Shown one piece after another: positions 27,191 through 36,662 of a DNA stretch of 64,000 bases. The position numbers and the translations under genes are program-made. The stretch is taken from positions 124,001-188,000 of the forward strand of contig JAFIGX010000024.1 in the NCBI GenBank assembly GCA_017849455.1, given 5' to 3'. Positions within the stretch are counted from its first letter, which is position 1. Each line of letters opens with the position of its first letter. The DNA comes from Pseudobacter sp. (GTDB lineage Bacteria; Bacteroidota; Bacteroidia; Chitinophagales; Chitinophagaceae). The notes beneath the pieces were generated by a model. The model saw only the letters and a program-made list of their open reading frames with translations. It was not told the DNA's origin and searched no databases.

Positions 27191-27407
27191 GTTATCCCCG
27201 CTCTACCTGGTATTATCAAAATGTTACCACAAAGCAGCCTTTAGGCACTTCCCTGCCAGGCTTGTTAACGACGAATAGAACGCAATTCATTGATAAGCAA
27301 TAAATTATTTCATTCCCCATTTTCCCATTAACCAGTCATTAACAGATTGGTAACATAGCAATAATGTTGCATAGGTTCCTTTGCCGAAATTTTAACACTC
27401 ACTTATT

Positions 27408-30400
27408 ATGAGTAGAACCTTAACTGTTGCAGCCTTGCTGCTATGCCTGCTCTTTGTTAGCCGACCCATATTTGCCCAGGAAACATCCGCTACGCTGAGC
27501 GGATCGGTAGCCGACCCCAATGGCCAGGCCATTGCAGGTGCTTCCATCCAGGTTAAATATGAGCCCACCGGTTTTTCTACCGGTACGCAAACCAATAGCA
27601 AAGGTTTGTTTGTGATCCCCAACCTTCGTCCGGGCGGTCCTTATACCATCACTATTTCTTTTGTTGGTTATGAGCCTCAGAAATTGTCGGACATCAATCT
27701 TATTCTGGGAAACAATCCCGACCTGAATGTCAGCCTGAAGAACGATACCAAAAATCTCCAGGAAGTGGTCGTCAATGCTTCCCGCCGTTCTGTTGCAGGT
27801 ACTACTATCGGGAAGGCACAATTGACCAATATGCCGACTTTGGGCAGAAGCCTTTCAGATTATACACGCCTTACGCCACAATCGAACAACAACTCTTTTG
27901 CGGGAAGTAACTTCCGTTACAATAACCTTACTATAGATGGTGTGATCAACAATGACGCCATCGGTTTCAGTAATTCGTTCGGTGGTGTGAGCGGTGGTGG
28001 TCAGTCGGGCGCTGCCGGTGCAGGTACCCGTACGAACCCTTACAGCATCGATGCCATCCAGGAAGTACAGGTACAACTGGCGCCCTTCGATGTGAAGCTG
28101 GGTAATTTTACGGGCGGTAGTGTGAATGCCGTTACCAAGAGCGGTACCAACAGTATCCACGGAAGCATTTATGGATATGGCCGCAACCAAACCCTCATGG
28201 GAAAGAGCGTGGATGGAACTAAGAAGAAGATCGGCTCCGATTTCTACGATTATCAATATGGCGCCAGCATTGGCGGCCCTATTATCAAGAATAAGCTCTT
28301 TTATTTTGTAAATTTTGAGCAAACCCGTCGCCAGGAGCCTAGCTTCTATAATGTGGGTGATCCTGGTGCTGCTATCAACGCAACAGAAGCGAAGCAGATA
28401 TCGGATAAACTGCAATCACTCGGTTATGATGCCGGCAGTTATCTCGGACCATATAAATTATTCACCAATAGTGATAAACTTTTCGCAAGGATCGATGCGA
28501 ACATCAGCAGCAACAGCACCCTGATGTTGCGTGCTATCTATACCAAAGGATGGGGCAATAACCTGGAACGTTCATCTACCAATTTCCAGTTCGGTTCAAC
28601 CGACTTTACACAGTATACCAAGAACCTGAACCTGGTGGCTGAACTGAAGACCAAGATCACCAACAACCTGAGCAACCAGTTCAATGTTGGTTATGTGGAT
28701 GTGCATGAATACAGGACATTCCCCGGCAATCTCGGCCCCTTCATGGATATCGACAATGGCCGCATTTGGGTGGGTACCTGGAGAGAGGCATCTATCTATA
28801 ACATGAAGCAAAAGACCTTCGAGATCAGCGATAATGTTACCTGGTCAAAAGGGATCAACAAGTTCACTTTCGGTACGCACAATGAATTCTATGATCTCAC
28901 CTACGGGTTCATCAATTCATGGAATGGCCGTTGGGAGTATGCTAAAGGAGTGAACACTTTCCTGAGTGATAATCCAAGCCGTGTTCGCGGTGCGTTTACT
29001 ACGGATTCCAAAATACCCAATGACCGGCAGGTAATTTATGATAATCCCCCAAATCCTTTCAAAGTCAATCTGCTGAGCGTTTATGCACAGGATGAAATAG
29101 CGATCAGTAAAAGATTCAAAGTAACGCCGGGTATCCGTGTCGATTATTCCTTTGTCGGCAGCCAGCCTGGTCTCGATTCATCTCTGCGCAAAACCGTGGC
29201 ATCCTCACAGGCAGCCATCAAAACCTATTCGAATACGCCATTCAATGAGATCGAGAATAAATATCTGGGTAAGGCCAATATATCCCCCAGACTGGGTTTC
29301 AGCTTTGATGTGAAAGGGAATGGATCTGTAGTGATCCGTGGTGGGACGGGTGTATTCATTGGCCGGATACCATTTGCGTGGATGGGCTATGGATATACGC
29401 TGAACGGTTACACTTATGGGAATATCGACTGGAATAGTATTCCTGGGGGTACTTATGTACCTTTGGCAGTTAATCCTTATGGGCTCAAAGATACTGTTAC
29501 AAAATATGGAGGAGCCGACAAGAGCACAACGCGTGAAATAGATGTAGTTGATAAAAACTTCAAATTGCCCAGTGTATGGCGTAGCAATCTTGCTGTCGAC
29601 TACAAATTCGGCAAGGGATATAAACTGACGATCGACCTGCTCTATACTAAAACTCTGCAGGATATCAAATTCCAGCAGATCAACCTGTTCGATTCTACAC
29701 AATATTTCACCACAGGTCCTACACAGTCTCCCGTTTATGTGACCCGGAGCGGTGGTACAAATGGTAAATATAACAGTGTTTACTCAAACGTTTATTTCCT
29801 GACGAATACAACAGAAGGTTACCGTTATAACCTGACTGCCCAACTCAGCAAGGTTACGAACAATATCAGGATGGGACTGCATAAAACACTTGATCTGAAC
29901 TGGAGCACTGCGTATACCTATGGTAAGAGCAAGGACGTGAGCAATGGTATCCGTAATTCATGGGAAAGTAATTTCAACCTGAATCCTACTATCAGGCCCA
30001 ACGATCCCCAACTCGCATACTCGAATTTCGATCTGCGTCATCGTATCGTAGCTACTGTTGCAGGTAGCCTGCACTGGGATGCTGTGAACACAACTTCACT
30101 CGCCTTTTTCTATGCAGGCCAATCGGGTAGCCCCTATAGCCTGATCTACCAAAACGCTCCGGGCACTGGTGGTACCAGTGCTCCGCTGCCTTATATCCCG
30201 AAAGATCAGTCTGATATCCGTCTGGTAGATTATCCACTGAACGGGCAGGTCTATACCGCCGCACAACAGTGGAACGATCTGAACAATTTCATTTCAAATG
30301 ATAAATACCTGAAGAACCATCGCGGTCAATATGCTGAAAGGAACGGTCTCCGCACACCGTGGAATCATGAGCTTGACCTGAAGTTGATGCATGAGTTCCG

Positions 30401-30746
30401 TTTGAGCAAGACCGATAAGAGCAAATCGATTCAGATCAGCCTCGACATCTTCAATGTGCTGAACCTGATCAACAATGAATGGGGACATATCACTTTCGTG
30501 ACCAACGTAAACCAATATACGGTTAATTTCCTCAAGTATGCAGACTATAGCCTCGATGCAGGCGGAAACCCTGTAGCCGTCGGAACCCCTGGAAGCACTG
30601 CAGGAAAGAAAGTGGGCACACCGGCCTCTGGTTATATCCCCACCTACAATTTCGTGAAACCAACCGGCCTGAACGATCACTACTATACAGTCGATCCTAT
30701 CAACTCCCGCTGGCAGGGTCAGTTAGGCGTGAAGCTTAATTTCTAA
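27408..30746 (+). CDS. Oar-like TonB-dependent outer-membrane receptor
   Basis: 1112 residues. Signal peptide (to IFAQ), a CarboxypepD_reg-like domain at about 27-115 (TLSGSVADPNGQAIAGAS), a plug at about 125-240 (YNNLTIDGVINNDAIG, TGGSVNAVTKSGTNSIHGS) and a long barrel ending GQLGVKLNF. The plug and first-strand sequence resemble the Oar subgroup and not SusC; no SusD neighbour is present and the SusC GARGANGVI box is missing. The substrate cannot be told; Oar-like proteins are tied to protein or adhesion functions in a few species. A single-gene unit: 217 bases of upstream space without a clear promoter match and a very strong terminator after it. Confidence 0.88.
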   Translation: MSRTLTVAALLLCLLFVSRPIFAQETSATLSGSVADPNGQAIAGASIQVKYEPTGFSTGTQTNSKGLFVIPNLRPGGPYTITISFVGYEPQKLSDINLILGNNPDLNVSLKNDTKNLQEVVVNASRRSVAGTTIGKAQLTNMPTLGRSLSDYTRLTPQSNNNSFAGSNFRYNNLTIDGVINNDAIGFSNSFGGVSGGGQSGAAGAGTRTNPYSIDAIQEVQVQLAPFDVKLGNFTGGSVNAVTKSGTNSIHGSIYGYGRNQTLMGKSVDGTKKKIGSDFYDYQYGASIGGPIIKNKLFYFVNFEQTRRQEPSFYNVGDPGAAINATEAKQISDKLQSLGYDAGSYLGPYKLFTNSDKLFARIDANISSNSTLMLRAIYTKGWGNNLERSSTNFQFGSTDFTQYTKNLNLVAELKTKITNNLSNQFNVGYVDVHEYRTFPGNLGPFMDIDNGRIWVGTWREASIYNMKQKTFEISDNVTWSKGINKFTFGTHNEFYDLTYGFINSWNGRWEYAKGVNTFLSDNPSRVRGAFTTDSKIPNDRQVIYDNPPNPFKVNLLSVYAQDEIAISKRFKVTPGIRVDYSFVGSQPGLDSSLRKTVASSQAAIKTYSNTPFNEIENKYLGKANISPRLGFSFDVKGNGSVVIRGGTGVFIGRIPFAWMGYGYTLNGYTYGNIDWNSIPGGTYVPLAVNPYGLKDTVTKYGGADKSTTREIDVVDKNFKLPSVWRSNLAVDYKFGKGYKLTIDLLYTKTLQDIKFQQINLFDSTQYFTTGPTQSPVYVTRSGGTNGKYNSVYSNVYFLTNTTEGYRYNLTAQLSKVTNNIRMGLHKTLDLNWSTAYTYGKSKDVSNGIRNSWESNFNLNPTIRPNDPQLAYSNFDLRHRIVATVAGSLHWDAVNTTSLAFFYAGQSGSPYSLIYQNAPGTGGTSAPLPYIPKDQSDIRLVDYPLNGQVYTAAQQWNDLNNFISNDKYLKNHRGQYAERNGLRTPWNHELDLKLMHEFRLSKTDKSKSIQISLDIFNVLNLINNEWGHITFVTNVNQYTVNFLKYADYSLDAGGNPVAVGTPGSTAGKKVGTPASGYIPTYNFVKPTGLNDHYYTVDPINSRWQGQLGVKLNF

Positions 30747-30763
30747 TGATCGCGGAGCGATCC

Positions 30764-30821
30764 AAGCATAAATCAAATGGCCATCGACGTTAGTCGATGG
30801 CCATTTGATTTATGCTTTTTT
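30764..30821 (+). terminator. Strong intrinsic terminator of the Oar-like receptor
   Basis: A perfect 25-bp stem (30764-30788 with 30793-30817) closes a GTTA loop and runs into TTTTTT (30816-30821). A second small hairpin, GATCGC-GGA-GCGATC (30748-30762), lies just before it. The stem lies 10 bases from the stop of the convergent small gene, so it may also limit transcription from the other side, although no T-run follows on that strand. Confidence 0.92.
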
Positions 30822-30831
30822 GAAGGATATT

Positions 30832-31125
30832 CTAGTCTCCCTGGTCTTCTTCCAGGTCCTCATGGTTGTCGCCCCCCAGGCTGTAATAATTATTCTCTTC
30901 ATCTTCTTCACCGATCTCTTCATCCGCATCGTCCAGCTCGGAGCCGGGAACATCCAGCCTGTCGCCTGGATTTTTATCGTTCGGCTTTTTCTCTTTGAGG
31001 TCTTCATCCTCCAAAAACTCTTCTTTTTTCGAACGGCTGTATATATCATCCTTCTCCCCATATTCCGGATTGCCGTATTTTTTTTCGGAAGAATCCTGTT
31101 CTTCTTTTTTTAGTTTCTTACCCAT
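30832..31125 (-). CDS. Small acidic protein of unknown function
   Basis: 97 residues, nearly all charged. Lys-rich N-terminus (MGKKLKKEEQDSSEKKYG) and very acidic C-terminal half (GSELDDADEEIGEEDEENNY) ending in YYSLGGDNHEDLEEDQGD. No signal peptide, no hydrophobic core: probably disordered and cytoplasmic. The segment from GSELDD to YYSLGGD looks like a conserved cassette I associate with small proteins of this bacterial group, with no known role. Convergent with the Oar-like receptor gene. Confidence 0.65.
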   Translation of the reverse strand: MGKKLKKEEQDSSEKKYGNPEYGEKDDIYSRSKKEEFLEDEDLKEKKPNDKNPGDRLDVPGSELDDADEEIGEEDEENNYYSLGGDNHEDLEEDQGD

Positions 31126-31287
31126 ATAAAATGAATTTAGTGTTGGCGTATTTTAACCATAACAAGTTAAGACAATTTCAGGCGCCACGTACTGATGTGC
31201 ACAACCATAGTGTGTACCCCGTTCCACAGCGTTCAACTATTGGTGATTTTTTAAGAATTCGATAATTTACTGATCAAATACCACGGC

Positions 31288-32724
31288 ATGCGTGTGCTCA
31301 AAACTAATTGTTTGATCATCCTTTTGTTGACGTCCCGACTGCTCTTTGCGCAGGATTCACATTACTGGACCAGCCAGTATGGCCCCGGCGGCTATTTCAT
31401 TCCCGGCGCAGTAGTGGCCAATAATGGTGATAGCGGCGTACTCTTCTACAATCCGGCCCTGCTGGTCTATTCCAAACTGAACCTGCTTTCTGCCAGTGCT
31501 ACCATCTACAATATCGATCGTATCCGCATCCGTGAGGGCGCCGGCCCTGGCTTCGATCTCAAATCCTCTACAGGCGGTTCTGTTCCCCTGCAGGCGGCAG
31601 GCAATTTCAAACTGCCTTTCACGAAAGACTTTATCATTGCCTATGGCATCATACAGCCCGGCTCTTTCAACTTTGCTACTTCACAGCGAAGGGATGAGCG
31701 CTTCAATGTACTGAACGACAGCTACAGTCCGGGTCCCGAATTTTTTGTAGGCCAATTGTTGAGAGAGAATAATTCCGGTGAGCTCCATGCGATGGCCAGC
31801 GCCGGGTTCAGGTTGTTCGGCAACGTAACGGCAGGTATAACCCTGGAAGGTATCCGGAAAAGACAGACCAGCAATCTCGAATATTACGGAAGAGCGCTGG
31901 TGAACCCTGCCGGCGGCTCCCATATCGACCTGGTAGGAAATGATGTAAGCTACTATGCCACGTACACCAATTATTCATTGATGTCGAGGATCGGTCTTGC
32001 CTGGGAGAAGGGCCCCGATCATGTAGGCATTACTGTTAGCTTCCCTTCCATACGGATTGGAGGTACAGGAACACTGCTGGTCGACAATGTGGTCAATAAC
32101 CTCGACTTCTCCAATACCGGGCATTTTTTCAGTCTGCTGGGAAATACACGACAGGAGAACCTAAGGTCTACCTGGAAATCACCGCTCAGTATCGCAGCAG
32201 GGTATACACATGATTTTCTCCGCTGGCAATTGTATGGTGCGGCGGAATACTTTGCAAAAATAGATCCATACAATATCCTCAGGCCGCGGAATGAGTTTTT
32301 CCTCAGGCCCGATACCGGCAATAGCAATATCATCACCCCAGATCTGTTACAGTTCACAGATGCGCGCAGAGCCGTATTCAATATGGCGCTGGGCGCCAGT
32401 TATAAGCTCAGTGAGAAATGCCGTCTCTACGGTTCACTGCGGACAGACAGGACCTGGTGGTATAAAAGGTCCAACAACGAAGGATTTGTAAGTAATTCCA
32501 GTTTCTGGGATATCTATCACCTGCAGGCGGGCGTGAACCTGCGGCGTTCCAAATTCAACCTGCGCACGGGATTATATGCAAGCTTTGGCCGAACAGACAA
32601 ATACCCGCAGGATGTAAACCTGGGCAATCCTAACGAAGAGAATTTTCTATTGGGTGAGACAGGGAACGCCAACGCACGCTATTTCTCCCTGGGGCTGATG
32701 GTTTCCTATATCCATAATTTTTGA
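31288..32724 (+). CDS. FadL/OmpP1-like outer-membrane barrel protein
   Basis: 478 residues. Signal peptide (to LLFAQ), then a conserved opening typical of this class: SQYGPGGYFIPGAVVANNGDSGVLFYNPALL (an early Asn-Pro-Ala segment as in FadL-type transporters), followed by regular beta strands (LFGNVTAGITLEGIRKRQ, PLSIAAGYTHDFLRWQLYG, GASYKLSEKCRLYGSLRTD) to the C-terminal VSYIHNF with terminal Phe. Hydrophobic-compound transport is the family role; the substrate is unknown. The start at 31288 is the only ATG giving a full signal peptide. Convergent with the PAP2 gene, 14 bases apart. Confidence 0.75.
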   Translation: MRVLKTNCLIILLLTSRLLFAQDSHYWTSQYGPGGYFIPGAVVANNGDSGVLFYNPALLVYSKLNLLSASATIYNIDRIRIREGAGPGFDLKSSTGGSVPLQAAGNFKLPFTKDFIIAYGIIQPGSFNFATSQRRDERFNVLNDSYSPGPEFFVGQLLRENNSGELHAMASAGFRLFGNVTAGITLEGIRKRQTSNLEYYGRALVNPAGGSHIDLVGNDVSYYATYTNYSLMSRIGLAWEKGPDHVGITVSFPSIRIGGTGTLLVDNVVNNLDFSNTGHFFSLLGNTRQENLRSTWKSPLSIAAGYTHDFLRWQLYGAAEYFAKIDPYNILRPRNEFFLRPDTGNSNIITPDLLQFTDARRAVFNMALGASYKLSEKCRLYGSLRTDRTWWYKRSNNEGFVSNSSFWDIYHLQAGVNLRRSKFNLRTGLYASFGRTDKYPQDVNLGNPNEENFLLGETGNANARYFSLGLMVSYIHNF

Positions 32725-32738
32725 GAGAAGCGGTTTAT

Positions 32739-33548
32739 TTATCTGAAACTGTGTACCAGTCCCAGTCCTACGGCGCCATTCTGATAAGTAGGCATTACTA
32801 CCGTATGCAGGTCTTTGTTGGGGGAGATCCAATGCTGCATTTTCGGGTAAAGCCAATAGGCCATTTTCGTGGAGGCAATACCGATACCTGCACCGGCCAC
32901 TACATCCCCGAACCAGTGTTTATTATTATACATCCTCAAATATCCGGTGGCGGCAGCTACTGCATAACCGGCCACTCCATACCAGGGAGAAACGTCCTTG
33001 TATTCCTGCCGGAGAAATTCGGCCGACATGAAAGCATTGGCTGTATGACCGGAAGGGAATGATAACTTATTGGAGCCATCCGGTCTTTCGTAGGCAGCGT
33101 ATTTTTTTACAGCGAATACAGTGCCGCTCATGATAAGGGTAGACATACCATAAAGTATGGTGCGGTCTTTAAAATTATGTTTGCCATGGATGCCCATAGC
33201 ATTGAGGCCATACACAGCCGCTGCAGGAGCAAACTGCAGGTAATTATCGATATGTATCTGTTTATGCGGTTTTTCATCCCATATCTCTTCTTTCAATTCC
33301 GCATTCCAGTCTTTCAACTTATGATTATTAAGCGAAGTAACACCATAGGCGATCATGGCAGCGGGCACAATAAATGAATTTACAGGGAATGGTTGTTTGG
33401 CGGGACGAACTTCCCAGTGATCAGGCAATGTTACCACTCCATACGCCGGTATCATCTTGCCTGTTGAATCTGTGTATTGCGCTTCAAGCGCAAGGGGTAG
33501 GGTATGGACCATCAAAAGCACGATCACCAAATTCCTGGTCATTTGCAT
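32739..33548 (-). CDS. PAP2-family phosphatase (canonical motifs)
   Basis: 269 residues with an N-terminal signal or anchor. All three PAP2 motifs are visible: KKYAAYERP (K-x6-RP), FPSGH, and YLRMYNNKHWFGDVVAG (R-x5-H-x3-D). The catalytic His and nucleophile His are present, so it should be an active acid phosphatase of lipid or undecaprenyl pyrophosphate type, facing the periplasm. Hydrophobic segments are fewer than in six-helix members, so it may be attached loosely or be periplasmic. Transcribed opposite to the second PAP2 gene, with the PepSY-like gene between. Confidence 0.88.
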   Translation of the reverse strand: MQMTRNLVIVLLMVHTLPLALEAQYTDSTGKMIPAYGVVTLPDHWEVRPAKQPFPVNSFIVPAAMIAYGVTSLNNHKLKDWNAELKEEIWDEKPHKQIHIDNYLQFAPAAAVYGLNAMGIHGKHNFKDRTILYGMSTLIMSGTVFAVKKYAAYERPDGSNKLSFPSGHTANAFMSAEFLRQEYKDVSPWYGVAGYAVAAATGYLRMYNNKHWFGDVVAGAGIGIASTKMAYWLYPKMQHWISPNKDLHTVVMPTYQNGAVGLGLVHSFR

Positions 33549-33677
33549 AGTTGTTGATTGTTCATTTGGTTTGGGGCCAAAATGGAGGCCGATTCTGAAT
33601 GAATATTGAAAAGATAGTAATATGTTTTGTTAATGAGTTGAAAACGGGCTGAAAACCTGGTCCGATGCAAGGAACAA

Positions 33678-33708
33678 AAAAGGGTCCCCGAATTTCGGAG
33701 ACCCTTTT
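33678..33708 (-). terminator. Terminator of the PepSY-like gene
   Basis: Nine-bp outer stem AAAAGGGTC / GACCCTTTT with one mismatch and a four-bp inner stem (CCGA/TCGG). On the minus strand it is followed by TTTTTTG, on the plus strand by a short T-run in the stem itself. It sits 25 bases after the stop of the minus-strand gene. Confidence 0.8.
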
Positions 33709-33733
33709 ATCAACCAATCAATCAACCTGTTAA

Positions 33734-34204
33734 TCAATTTTTCGGCTCTTCCCGGAGGAATTCGCCTTTGGCGGAAAAGATCAGGTCTTTGTTTTTCAGC
33801 GCTGCCTCATATAGTTGCTCTCCATTCGGCTTAGTGATCTTTGCAGCTTCTTTGATGACAGCACCTTTATAATGTGCTTTTACATAACTCGCTATAGCTG
33901 GTGGCAGATCAGCAACTTTGATCTCCCACTCCGTTTCTTCCAATGTTCCGTCGGCCCTGAACACTGCAGCCATTTCATGGCCCTGCTGCACAAAATTAGC
34001 CTCATAGTTCTCTTTTTCTTTTTCCCATTTTACTTTGCTGCTGCCAGGGAATTGCTTTGCGAACGCAGCCTTCACAGATGCAGGCACAGCCTGATCTTTA
34101 GCCTGTTGCGCTATGACCACACCGGCTGCAAGCAGGAAGCTGAGGGACAATAATCCATTGAAGATGAAACGCTTTTTTAACAACGCGTTAACGGGGTTGC
34201 GCAT
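33734..34204 (-). CDS. PepSY-like exported protein
   Basis: 156 residues from the ATG at 34204 (11 codons upstream is a possible second start). Signal-like segment RFIFNGLLSLSFLLAAGVVIAQQ. Then one repeat-like unit VPASVKAAFAKQFPGSSKVKWEKEKENYEANF and a second, LPPAIASYVKAHYKGAVIKEAAKITKPNGEQLYEA, the two-fold arrangement of the DUF2874/PepSY-like putative beta-lactamase-inhibitor-like group. Each unit has the helix then strand order of PepSY. Role unknown; homologues often occur in several copies per Bacteroidota genome. Divergent from the second PAP2 gene; the region between them is 56 bases and carries a dyad AGTTGG/CCAACT (34218-34239). Confidence 0.72.
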   Translation of the reverse strand: MRNPVNALLKKRFIFNGLLSLSFLLAAGVVIAQQAKDQAVPASVKAAFAKQFPGSSKVKWEKEKENYEANFVQQGHEMAAVFRADGTLEETEWEIKVADLPPAIASYVKAHYKGAVIKEAAKITKPNGEQLYEAALKNKDLIFSAKGEFLREEPKN

Positions 34205-34260
34205 ATTTCTATATTTTAGTTGGCTTAAACTTACCAACTCATTCTGAACAGATATTGAAT

Positions 34261-35208
34261 ATGAACATGATCGTAACGAAAATTTGCCGGATGAAATTGA
34301 TTTTTTTATTTCTTACCCTGGTCTTTTTGCAGACTTCCGCACAACAACCGACCGACACCATTGCTCCGATTATAACTCCAGCCTTTGTTTCAAAAGATTC
34401 AATGATCACTGTACAACAGTACAGGGATAGCTACACTAAACCGAAACCTTTCAAATTTCTGACCAATGTGCCCGGAGATATGTGGCATATCGCTAAAAGC
34501 CCCTTTCAAAAACAGAACCTGAAAGGACTGGCCATCGTTGCTGCAGCCACCGCCATTCTCATACCACTCGATCAAACCCTGCTGGATGGTGTGAAGGATG
34601 CTTCAGACAGGATCAGGCTCGACCGGCAGACCGAATACCACGAGATATGGAAGATGGGAGATACCAAGATCATCAAGCTCCCGAAAAATCTCAACACGGC
34701 GTTGTACCAGCTCGGTGAAGGAGGCACCAGCATGTTCATTGCCGGTGGTCTATTCGTGTATGGAAAGATCAGCAAGGATTATCGCGCGCTTCAAACAGCG
34801 AGCGATCTTGCAGAGACATTTATCAGTATGGGCGTTACCACACAGGTCATTAAAAGGATCAGCGGCCGGGAGAGCCCTTTCGTGAGAACGGTTTCAGGGG
34901 GCAAATGGCGTCCGTTCCCATCCTTCGCAGAGTACCAGCGCAATACTCCTCAATATGATGCCTTCCCTTCCGGACACCTGGCCACGATGATGGCTACTGT
35001 AACCGTACTCTCTTTGAATTATCCTGAAAAAAAATGGATCAAACCTCTTGGTTATACCATAATGGGATTGAGCGGATGGGCCATGATGAATACGGAAGTA
35101 CACTGGATCGGTGATTATCCGCTGGCGCTGGCATTGGGCTGGCTCGCAGGAAAGGTCACGTATATGCGTCATCATCCCAAACCACCGAAGCGATTGATGA
35201 TATTATAA
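34261..35208 (+). CDS. PAP2-family protein with altered motifs
   Basis: 315 residues from ATG 34261 (an ATG at 34291 directly begins a signal peptide, MKLIFLFLTLVFLQTSAQ, and is possible). Membrane-like stretch GLAIVAAATAILIPL. Motif 1 is KRISGRESP: K and P are spaced as usual but the Arg before Pro is Ser. Motif 2 is FPSGH, intact. Motif 3 is MMNTEVHWIGDYP: His and Asp kept, but the Arg six residues before the His is Met. So the catalytic His pair remains while both phosphate-binding Arg positions differ from the classical consensus; such RESP variants appear in a subgroup I associate with Bacteroidota. Substrate unknown. Confidence 0.8.
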   Translation: MNMIVTKICRMKLIFLFLTLVFLQTSAQQPTDTIAPIITPAFVSKDSMITVQQYRDSYTKPKPFKFLTNVPGDMWHIAKSPFQKQNLKGLAIVAAATAILIPLDQTLLDGVKDASDRIRLDRQTEYHEIWKMGDTKIIKLPKNLNTALYQLGEGGTSMFIAGGLFVYGKISKDYRALQTASDLAETFISMGVTTQVIKRISGRESPFVRTVSGGKWRPFPSFAEYQRNTPQYDAFPSGHLATMMATVTVLSLNYPEKKWIKPLGYTIMGLSGWAMMNTEVHWIGDYPLALALGWLAGKVTYMRHHPKPPKRLMIL

Positions 35209-35220
35209 GCTGCCTGCATA

Positions 35221-35381
35221 TTTTTTTACCACGAAGGCACAAAGGAAATGATGTGGGAAGGTTGACAAGTTGAAATGTTGATAAGGGAAGGTTGAAATTC
35301 GGCGATCCCTTGTAAACCTATGAACTTTTCAACTTATCAACCCAATCCCTTTGTGCCTTCGTGCCTTTGTGGTAAAAAAAA
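35221..35381. repeat. Nested palindrome between convergent genes (copy 2 plus a second repeat type)
   Basis: The outer pair is TTTTTTTACCACGAAGGC... (35221-35245) against a reverse complement at 35348-35381 that carries one extra CCTTTGTG unit. The inner pair is GGTTGACAAGTTGAAATG... (35260-35286) against ...CAACTTATCAACC (35307-35343), related to the arms at 6987 and 62197. It lies between the PAP2 gene and the kinase gene, whose ends point at each other, so it can end transcription both ways. The GGCACAAAGG-type unit is a sequence I have seen as a widespread intergenic repeat. Confidence 0.8.
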
Positions 35382-35402
35382 CCTTTTGGCTCGTCACCTG
35401 TA

Positions 35403-36662
35403 TCAGAAGCGGATGCTGAAGGTATGTCTGCCTTCGCTGAAGGAATAATCTACACTGAACCCATATAGATCGCAGATCTTTTTGATGAGCTCCAGTCCGA
35501 GCCCCATGCCATTATTCTGGTTGCTTTCCTTGTAAAAGCGCTGAAAGATCTTTTGTTTATCGAGCGATGCAGGTTTGCCTGTATTCCGCACCTGTAGCGT
35601 ACGGCCGCTGATCCCGATCCATACTGTTCCTCCTTCCTCACTATGCCGCATGGCATTGGAAATAAGATTGCTCAGTAGTATCTCGGTGAGGGTGATATTG
35701 GCCTCGATCACCAATGGTGACCTGGCCTCGAAATGGAGCGTGAGTTTTTTTTGCTGTTGCAGATCGGTATAGTGGTCCAGCAATTTCTGAATGGTGGTTG
35801 CCAGATCGATCGGTTCTTTCTCAGGGAACTGCCTGTTCCCGATCTTCGACAATAACACCAGGGTTTTGTTGAGGCGGTTCATGCGCTGGCTGGCATCGGC
35901 CATGCTGCTGATAAGCGCTGCCTGTTCCTGGTTGAGCGGACCAGTCTGCATGAGCAGTTCCAGCTTGCTCATGAAAATGGCCAGCGGGGTCTGCATTTCA
36001 TGGGAAGCGTTCTCCGCAAATTCTTTCTGGCTGATATAAGCCTGCCGGCTCCTCTCGGTGAGTTGTTCGATGGCGTGGTTGAGATCGTCGAACTCCTGGA
36101 TACGGGTAGGGGCCAGCTCGATCCCGGCATGCTCTTCCACCCTGTACTGCCGTAGTTTTTGTAGAGTATTGTAAAATGGTCGCCAGATGCGGGTAGAAAG
36201 GTTTCGGTTGATCACCTGGAGGCCGATGAACAGGAGGGCCAGCAATACAAGCTGTATAATGAGAATGGCTTCGATGAGGTTGTCATTGTCGACCATCGAT
36301 TTTCTGATCCTGATCTGGTAAGGTTGATCACGGATGAGCACATGCGAAACAAGCACGCGATGCGGTACCATTTCATTGGCAATATTATCGTAGAGGGTAG
36401 TGGTGTAAAAGCTGTCCGATACCCGGCGTTCTTCCATTTTGTCGATGGTGAGGTCATGATCCAGGAACTCACAGGAATCAGGGACATTGGAGCCGGTGTC
36501 TTGCAGGTTCTGCACGATATGGGTCCTGGAAGTTACGAGGTCTTCATCGATCTCTTCTTTCACGATGGCCTGCATGAGAAAATAGAATACAGGGATAATG
36601 ATCAACAGTACGATCAGGGAATAAACGAAATATCTCCGTATGGTCTTTTGCAGTAATTTCAT
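35403..36662 (-). CDS. Two-component sensor histidine kinase
   Basis: 419 residues. Membrane helices at about 12-32 and 128-148 flank a 95-residue outside domain. Then a HAMP-like linker, HisKA with H221 in NASHEMQTPL, and HATPase with the N-box NLISNAMRHSEEG and G2 box NGMGLGLELIKKICDLYG; the G1 box is reduced to VRNTGKPA. Its ATG overlaps the regulator stop by one base, so it pairs with the response regulator encoded just upstream in the same operon. The signal is unknown; PAP2 and PepSY-like genes nearby hint at cell-envelope stress, which is only context. Confidence 0.92.
   Translation of the reverse strand: MKLLQKTIRRYFVYSLIVLLIIIPVFYFLMQAIVKEEIDEDLVTSRTHIVQNLQDTGSNVPDSCEFLDHDLTIDKMEERRVSDSFYTTTLYDNIANEMVPHRVLVSHVLIRDQPYQIRIRKSMVDNDNLIEAILIIQLVLLALLFIGLQVINRNLSTRIWRPFYNTLQKLRQYRVEEHAGIELAPTRIQEFDDLNHAIEQLTERSRQAYISQKEFAENASHEMQTPLAIFMSKLELLMQTGPLNQEQAALISSMADASQRMNRLNKTLVLLSKIGNRQFPEKEPIDLATTIQKLLDHYTDLQQQKKLTLHFEARSPLVIEANITLTEILLSNLISNAMRHSEEGGTVWIGISGRTLQVRNTGKPASLDKQKIFQRFYKESNQNNGMGLGLELIKKICDLYGFSVDYSFSEGRHTFSIRF

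Noticed and set aside
27191..27407. RNA gene or promoter upstream of the Oar-like receptor
   Set aside because: The 217-base gap has only a near match (TTCCTTTG) with no -33 element at the right distance, and no stable structure that I could pair.
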